A DNA stretch of 37,069 bases from an uncultured Thermosynechococcus sp. (lineage in GTDB: Bacteria > Cyanobacteriota > Cyanobacteriia > Thermosynechococcales > Thermosynechococcaceae), in NCBI RefSeq assembly GCF_938074695.1, contig NZ_CALJEM010000016.1, positions 1 through 37,069 on the forward strand, given 5' to 3'. The notes under the pieces are model-generated. The model made no database searches. It worked only from the letters and a program-made list of their open reading frames with translations, and was not told the DNA's origin. A program made the position numbers and the translations under genes. Below are positions 32,605 through 37,069 of the stretch, in pieces; positions within the stretch are counted from its first letter, which is position 1, and each line of letters begins with the position of its first letter.

Positions 32605-32808
32605 TTATGCAGCAGTTAACCCCAGCATGGCGCGTAACGTGAGAGCTACAAACGTCAGCAGCCCTACCATCAAGCTAACAAGAGCGATCGCGCTCAGGGG
32701 ACGCTTAAACAGGGGCACCAATGGTTCGAGGACATGCCACACTACCCCTAATAAGACAGTGACAAAGTAGCGTTGGTAGCGCAGGACATTTTCCCAAAAG
32801 CCATCCAT
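32605..32808 (-). CDS. DUF751 (Ycf33-like) small membrane protein
   Basis: A 67-residue protein with two hydrophobic helices (about 10-28, YQRYFVTVLLGVVWHVLEPL; about 40-62, LVSLMVGLLTFVALTLRAML). The ending FVALTLRAMLGL and the pattern NVLRYQRYFVTVLLG match DUF751, a family found in cyanobacteria and as ycf33 in some plastids. Its role is unknown. It starts at the ATG at 32808 and lies six bases upstream of the DUF3038 gene. Upstream is a 94-bp space up to the HD-hydrolase gene end at 32903. Confidence 0.8.
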   Translation of the reverse strand: MDGFWENVLRYQRYFVTVLLGVVWHVLEPLVPLFKRPLSAIALVSLMVGLLTFVALTLRAMLGLTAA

Positions 32809-32902
32809 TGGTTGCTGCTCCTAAGTTGGTGACGCCGGTGGGTTTCAAGTTGCTTTCATGATACTACTCCAGCGGAGACTCTGGGGAAGCAACCCTCTCG
32901 GC

Positions 32903-33541
32903 CTATGCCACAGGCATATAACCAGACGGCAGTACAAGACCCTCCTTCTTCTCGACTGCATGGCTCAGTTCTTGATAAGTTTGTTGCAACCGCTCCAATA
33001 GACTGAGGGGAATGAGATGGGCGCTCTCAAAGGCGGCAATTAACTCGCGGTAGTACCAGAGAACTCCCTCCCGACCTGCCCGAAAACGCTCCCAAAGATC
33101 ACCACCAATGTTGCGATAGTCTCTGAGAATGCACAGCAAGTTATGCAACTTATCACTGGCGGAAACCAGTTGGGCATCGCGATCCGCGTTGGTTCCTTGT
33201 TGAATATGTTTGATATAGCTCAGTTTGCGAGTTACCCAAGGCAGTTTTGCCTCTCCTTCTAGAGTATTGGCCACTGAATCAGAACAGGCGCGGACAATTT
33301 CAGCCACGCGATCGCCATAACGCTCACGAATCGCCTCTAGGATCGGCAGTCCCCCTTGGTCTTCAACGGCATCATGGAGGAGACCCGCGATCGCCACATC
33401 CTCATCGGCACCATACTCAAGGGCAATCATTGACACTGCAACTAAGTGGGAAATGTAGGGCACATTTGATCCCTTGCGCGTTTGTTCGCGATGCAGAATA
33501 GCGGCATACTCCAAAGCATCGAGATAACGGAGAGAGGGCAT
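32903..33541 (-). CDS. HD-domain hydrolase, (p)ppGpp-hydrolase-like
   Basis: A 212-residue single-domain protein like the hydrolase half of RelA/SpoT enzymes. Metal-binding motifs: YISHLVAVSMIALEYGADED with the first histidine, AIAGLLHDAVEDQGG with the H-D pair and the E-D of the catalytic loop, and SASDKLHNLLCILRDY with the second metal aspartate. Such proteins can hydrolyse guanosine tetraphosphate or related pyrophosphates, but no synthetase domain is present and no substrate can be deduced by eye. I start at the ATG at 33541. It is divergent from the nuclease-ParA gene, 150 bp away. Confidence 0.86.
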   Translation of the reverse strand: MPSLRYLDALEYAAILHREQTRKGSNVPYISHLVAVSMIALEYGADEDVAIAGLLHDAVEDQGGLPILEAIRERYGDRVAEIVRACSDSVANTLEGEAKLPWVTRKLSYIKHIQQGTNADRDAQLVSASDKLHNLLCILRDYRNIGGDLWERFRAGREGVLWYYRELIAAFESAHLIPLSLLERLQQTYQELSHAVEKKEGLVLPSGYMPVA

Positions 33542-33590
33542 CTGCCTTACCTCAAGTATCTATTGCTATTGTGGAGCAACTCTTCGCGCT

Positions 33591-33601
33591 TTTACCGTAA
33601 A
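33591..33601. promoter_or_regulatory. Short palindrome upstream of the nuclease-ParA operon
   Basis: TTTAC-C-GTAAA is an 11-bp palindrome just upstream of the -35 box for the nuclease-ParA gene and between it and the HD-hydrolase start. It might be an operator for ParA/ParB-like autoregulation, but a motif this short can occur by chance. Confidence 0.25.
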
Positions 33602-33615
33602 GATTTGTTAGCACA

Positions 33616-33644
33616 TTGAATTGCTCATTGTTATCAAGGATAAT
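33616..33644 (+). promoter_or_regulatory. Candidate promoter for the nuclease-ParA operon
   Basis: TTGAAT (33616-33621) and GATAAT (33639-33644) are separated by 17 bp. Transcription would start near 33651, so the ATG at 33691 is inside the transcript and earlier starts in the same frame are excluded. Confidence 0.6.
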
Positions 33645-33690
33645 TTTGCTGGATGTGTTTCTAAGCGCACTCCCTGCCTGGTGGCTTCCC

Positions 33691-35037
33691 ATGAGCAATG
33701 AAGCAAACATTGAACAGAAAATTATCCTGCCGTTGCTCAAGCAGTGGGGCTACAGTGACGCTGAGTACCAAGCCAAACCACGGATTGGCAATGAGTATCC
33801 CGATTTTGTTGTCAGGTTGTCCAGAACCGATGTCTCCCCCTTTAACTATCTCATCATTGAAGTCAAAAGTCCAGAACAAAAAAAACTCAGTGGCAGTCAA
33901 CAACTCAAGCGATACATGGCAATTGGCCGCACTGTCTTTGGTCTCTTGACCAACGGTCGAGAATACCAACTGTTTTACCAGAACCCGCTGAAGGAGCCGC
34001 TGCGGCAAGTCAACTGTTGTTCAGGAGATCTTGACAAAAAGGCGTTGCAAAAATTGGGTAAACTTCTCCATCGCTCCACCGCTACAGCATTGATGAATGC
34101 TCTTACTCACCAGCAATTGAAGGTTTACCATCATTTTGAAAAAGAGTTGACTAAGAAATTTTCATTCTTTATCTCATCAATCCCAGCCAAGGAGGCATCC
34201 ATGATCATTACGGTTTTTAACCACAAGGGAGGCGTTGGTAAAACCACCCTAACTCTTAACCTTGGTGCTGCGTTTGCTGAAATGGGTAAGCGAGTTCTTC
34301 TTATTGATATCGATCCTCAAGCAAATTTAACCATCGGTGTAGGGATTGACCCCCTCAGGGATGTCGAAGAGCAAGGGAGGAAAGACATTAGCGATCTGTT
34401 GCTAGAGCCACGGGTCAGCCTAGAGGAAGTGATCTATAGAAAATCTTGGGATGATTTACAGCTAGATGTGGTTCCCTCTCATATTCGCCTTGCGGATAAA
34501 GAACCTGCCCTCATTAATACCATTGATATTGATCGGGTGTTGCAACGCAAACTCTCTAATCACAGTTATGATGTCATTCTCATTGATCCACCACCAGCCT
34601 TCGGTAAAGTAAATACAATCGCTCTCATGGCTTCTCACGGTGTGCTTATCCCCACTCAACTTGCCCCTTACCCCATTCGAGCAATAGAGTACGTCCTTGC
34701 TCGGCTAGAAGCAATGAGGAATGCCATGGAAAATCCACCTCGCCCCCTGGGTATTGCAGTTAGCATGTACAACCGTTCAAAATCCGCAGCTAACCAGCAG
34801 ATGAGAAGCAAACTAGAGAACATTCTTTCAAAATACGGCAATACCATAGAGATTTTGCCTGAGAGCACATGGATTCCTGAGAAAGTTACCATGCTGCACA
34901 CTATAAACTTCGGTCAACCCATCTTCAGCGAAAAACTCTATCACGAACTTAGACGGGACAGAAACTCGCTTGATGATTTAACTCAATCCTTTCAAAACTT
35001 AGCTCGTTATCTCTCTAGCAAAGCTCTCACGAAATAA
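33691..35037 (+). CDS. HsdR-N-type nuclease domain fused to ParA/Soj ATPase
   Basis: A 448-residue fusion. I start at ATG 33691 (MSNEANIEQKIILPLLKQWG), as the promoter lies between the earlier open frame and this codon. Residues 1-110 resemble the N-terminal nuclease domain of type I restriction R subunits: E8, the PD-(D/E)xK motif D38 (NEYPDFVV), E57-x-K59 (LIIEVKSP), and a Q71-xxx-Y75 motif (GSQQLKRYM). All expected catalytic residues are present. After a linker (111-170), a complete ParA begins at M171: deviant Walker A NHKGGVGKTTLTLN (177-190), Walker A-prime LLIDIDPQANLT and Walker B DVILIDPPPAF. A Shine-Dalgarno AAGGAGG stands just before codon 171. The stop overlaps the next gene. No restriction helicase or methylase is nearby. 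The role may be partition or DNA defence; this is inference. Confidence 0.9.
   Translation: MSNEANIEQKIILPLLKQWGYSDAEYQAKPRIGNEYPDFVVRLSRTDVSPFNYLIIEVKSPEQKKLSGSQQLKRYMAIGRTVFGLLTNGREYQLFYQNPLKEPLRQVNCCSGDLDKKALQKLGKLLHRSTATALMNALTHQQLKVYHHFEKELTKKFSFFISSIPAKEASMIITVFNHKGGVGKTTLTLNLGAAFAEMGKRVLLIDIDPQANLTIGVGIDPLRDVEEQGRKDISDLLLEPRVSLEEVIYRKSWDDLQLDVVPSHIRLADKEPALINTIDIDRVLQRKLSNHSYDVILIDPPPAFGKVNTIALMASHGVLIPTQLAPYPIRAIEYVLARLEAMRNAMENPPRPLGIAVSMYNRSKSAANQQMRSKLENILSKYGNTIEILPESTWIPEKVTMLHTINFGQPIFSEKLYHELRRDRNSLDDLTQSFQNLARYLSSKALTK
34189..34203 (+). promoter_or_regulatory. Internal ribosome-binding site and ATG at the nuclease/ParA junction
   Basis: AAGGAGG (34189-34195) is a near-perfect Shine-Dalgarno sequence five bases before the in-frame ATG at 34201. 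The product would be a stand-alone ParA of 278 residues starting MIITVFNHKGGVGKTT, exactly the normal N-terminus of this family. The coding sequence does not require this string, so internal initiation looks likely. Confidence 0.65.
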
Positions 35038-35837
35038 TGAATGATCTAGAAAAAATCTCAAAACATCTGACTCCCCGCCCAGTATTTCAGGGGCAAATTC
35101 ACGTTGACTCTCTGAGAGTGCCAAGCAGTTATCCTCCGGACTTACTGTCTTCCTCACCGCAGCTTATTCGTGAAGACTTACAAAGGCATCGCACAAACCT
35201 TGTGCCGCTAATTATTCGGCCGGTAGAGGAGGGAGAATATGAAGTTATTTTTGGCAAAGAGATAGTTGAATTTGCCCGCGAGCTTGGTATCAATCACTTA
35301 TTTGCATCGAGAATTGAGCTTCAGGATACAGATGTTCCACCCTTCCAAGAAAGACTTAAATCTATTTTCAGAATAAATCAGAAAGCCGACAGCTCTTATT
35401 CACAAACATTGCAGCAAAGCGCCCCAGCAGATCAAACTCCTCAAATAGTGGGAGTACTTCTGGAAACTAAAAATATGTTTTCAAAAATTGAGAATACACT
35501 TATAGGATTTGACAATAGACTTAAGAAGATCGAAAATAAATTGGATGAACAGAATAGCTCTCCGCAAAGAATTATTCAGGAATTGGATGAACTCAAAAGA
35601 AGTTTGAGTGAATTACAGCAGTCTATCCCTAAGCAAAAAGGGACTGGAGATCGTATTTTGATCAACCGCTGTACAAAACCTGAGAATCTCGTTAAACGTG
35701 TGCCGAACTTAACACTCGAAGATGCTGAAAAAGTTATCGAGCGAATCAAACAAAAAAGAAAATTTAAGTCTATTGATGAACTGGAGAAAATTGCTCCTTC
35801 AGGCCGCTGGAATGAAGTTAGCATCCTATTCCATTAG
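35037..35837 (+). CDS. ParB-like/coiled-coil/helix-hairpin-helix protein
   Basis: A 266-residue protein whose ATG overlaps the nuclease-ParA stop (TAATG), so the two are translationally coupled. Residues about 20-95 (IHVDSLRVPSSYPPDLLSSS; LVPLIIRPVEEGEYEVIFGK) resemble the ParB/sulfiredoxin fold, but where ParB has GERRxR, the CTP-binding motif, it reads GKEIVEF (73-79). A long coiled coil follows (about 138-200, VLLETKNMFSKIENTLIGFD; QELDELKRSLSELQQSI). The last 60 residues (LINRCTKPENLVKRVPNLTL, then EDAEKVIERIKQKRKFKSID) match a helix-hairpin-helix, a DNA-binding motif of the ComEA kind. The gene is clearly AT-richer than its neighbours. It is the likely DNA-binding partner of the ParA; function beyond that is inference. 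Confidence 0.8.
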   Translation: MNDLEKISKHLTPRPVFQGQIHVDSLRVPSSYPPDLLSSSPQLIREDLQRHRTNLVPLIIRPVEEGEYEVIFGKEIVEFARELGINHLFASRIELQDTDVPPFQERLKSIFRINQKADSSYSQTLQQSAPADQTPQIVGVLLETKNMFSKIENTLIGFDNRLKKIENKLDEQNSSPQRIIQELDELKRSLSELQQSIPKQKGTGDRILINRCTKPENLVKRVPNLTLEDAEKVIERIKQKRKFKSIDELEKIAPSGRWNEVSILFH

Positions 35838-35877
35838 CATCTTAATTCCATGTGAAAAGGGCTATATCACGCTACTC

Positions 35878-36675
35878 TCAATTTGATGTGGGTTTAGGAA
35901 GCTGACCCCTCGCAACCAATAGCTCCCATGAGCGCAAAACGGCAACCAAGTCAGAAGCAAGGCGGTATTCATTGGCTTCAGCAAAACGTACCGTTGCGGT
36001 GGGGGTAGAGACGAGATGAATAGGCACCGGTCGATCTAAGGAGGTGGGTACAAAGTCAAGGCCATTGAAGCGGTCAAAGCGGCGATCGCTCAACAGTTGA
36101 TTAAACTGGCTGACTTGAGCAGTGGTCACTGTGCGCAGCGTGCGGCTGAGGATTTCCCCCCGCGCAGTCGTTGTTTGCTGGACGATCCGACCGTCCTCGT
36201 AAAGCAAGGTCGTTGTCACTGAGGGTGGACGGTTCCCAAGAGAATCACTTTGCCGAATCACGCGAAAACTTACGCCTTCAGGAAGGGGAGGTGGCAACGC
36301 TTCCGGACTCAGGCGTTGAGGTCGTTGAATTAGGATGCCAATCATTCGACTACCGGCGGCATCCCAGAGAATGAGGGAACCGCTTTGATTGGTGCGATAG
36401 ACCCACTCTTGGGGGTAGGGGGCGTTGGGGTTTGTCAAGGTAATTTCCCAACCGGGAGTCAAACGCTCGGCACAATCAACCCGCAATCCTCCCAAACCCA
36501 AACAGCCATCGGACCAAACCTTAGGCTGAACTTGAACGACACTAATTTGATCCGCTTCCTCACCAAACTGCTCGGCAGCGATGGCGATCGCCCGCGTGAT
36601 GATCTCTGGCGCTGGTGTTGCTGCTTGAACCACAAGAGGCGCTGCTACTACCAAGAGGGATGTCCAACCATTCAT
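35878..36675 (-). CDS. Exported protein of unknown function
   Basis: A 265-residue protein beginning with a likely signal peptide (MNGWTSLLVVAAPLVVQAAT, cleavage near A19). The mature part has a cysteine pair in SDGCLGLGGLRVDCAERLTP and beta-rich segments, with WVYRTNQSGSLILWDAAG typical of small secreted cyanobacterial proteins with an SDGCLGL motif. Function unknown. It starts at the ATG at 36675 and is followed by the 41-bp gap to the ParB-like gene, with which it converges. Its upstream neighbour is the terminator of psbA, so it needs its own promoter. Confidence 0.75.
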   Translation of the reverse strand: MNGWTSLLVVAAPLVVQAATPAPEIITRAIAIAAEQFGEEADQISVVQVQPKVWSDGCLGLGGLRVDCAERLTPGWEITLTNPNAPYPQEWVYRTNQSGSLILWDAAGSRMIGILIQRPQRLSPEALPPPLPEGVSFRVIRQSDSLGNRPPSVTTTLLYEDGRIVQQTTTARGEILSRTLRTVTTAQVSQFNQLLSDRRFDRFNGLDFVPTSLDRPVPIHLVSTPTATVRFAEANEYRLASDLVAVLRSWELLVARGQLPKPTSN

Positions 36676-36704
36676 TAATAGAGTCCCTACCCTTTGACCA
36701 TCAT

Positions 36705-36737
36705 AAAGAAAGACCGCCTCCGATAAAGAGGCGGTTC
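36705..36737 (-). terminator. Rho-independent terminator of psbA
   Basis: On the minus strand ACCGCCTC (36735-36728), loop TTTATCG and GAGGCGGT (36720-36713) form an 8-bp stem, followed by CTTTCTTTATG. It stands 36 bp after the psbA stop. Confidence 0.8.
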
Positions 36738-36772
36738 CCTTAACTAGAAGCTAGTTAGAGTTGCTCTGAGAG

Positions 36773-37069
<297 letters not shown>

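Noticed and set aside
33616-33690. Upstream extension of the nuclease-ParA protein from 33616
   Set aside because: The candidate promoter lies inside this stretch and the residues do not look like the nuclease domain; the ATG at 33691 is better.

Overview
The window comes from a thermophilic cyanobacterium of the Thermosynechococcus type. The evidence is a set of cyanobacterial marker genes (ndhN, ndhP, psb29, ndbB, a CruA-type lycopene cyclase, ccmO, a cyAbrB regulator, DUF3038/DUF4335/DUF751 proteins and the 3' end of psbA), the many GCGATCGC (HIP1) octamers, and protein sequences that look near-identical to what I remember of Thermosynechococcus. That assignment is from memory and was not checked by alignment.

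Layout. 1-2.7 kb: the 3' end of ndhN, a small TM2-domain membrane protein and dnaX. 2.7-3.07 kb: a broken DUF309 gene on the minus strand. 3.07-6.2 kb: a tight plus-strand run psb29 (thf1), HAD-like protein, ndbB, ruvC, with a small conserved minus-strand gene overlapping the ruvC end. 6.5-10.1 kb: CruA-like cyclase, a hypothetical protein, a MarC membrane protein and a gamma-glutamylcyclotransferase-like protein, converging on aspS (minus). 12.1-15 kb: a small hypothetical protein, an MscS channel and the remains of an HI0933-type flavoprotein. 15-16.9 kb (minus): cyAbrB, coaX, ccmO, probably one transcript. A 500-bp AT-rich gap follows, then a DppC-type permease, a response regulator/PP2C phosphatase and a large unrecognised protein. 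21.2-23.9 kb (minus): thyX, ndhP, then a beta-CASP-like metallo-hydrolase. 24.3-27.5 kb: an RND pump. 27.5-30.4 kb: two adjacent FHA-domain genes, the second with a predicted pseudokinase domain, lying between an ABC-ATPase fragment and an IS5-type transposase tail. 30.4-33.5 kb: sufE, then minus-strand DUF3038, DUF4335, DUF751 and HD-hydrolase genes. 33.6-35.8 kb: the most unusual cassette. 35.9-37.1 kb (minus): an exported hypothetical protein, the psbA terminator and the end of psbA.

The candidate undescribed system is the two-gene cassette at 33.69-35.84 kb. Its first gene fuses an HsdR-type PD-(D/E)xK nuclease domain, with motif residues intact, to a complete ParA/Soj ATPase. A consensus ribosome-binding site and ATG lie exactly at the domain junction, so free ParA could also be made. 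The second gene overlaps the first by one base (TAATG). It encodes a ParB-like N-terminal fold without the usual GERRxR motif, a coiled coil and a C-terminal helix-hairpin-helix. The cassette has its own promoter and is AT-rich with no HIP1 site. Partition, DNA surveillance and defence are all possible roles; none is demonstrated by sequence alone.

Several genes are decayed: DUF309, the HI0933 flavoprotein, an ABC ATPase and an IS5 transposase. No tRNA, rRNA or CRISPR array was recognised.
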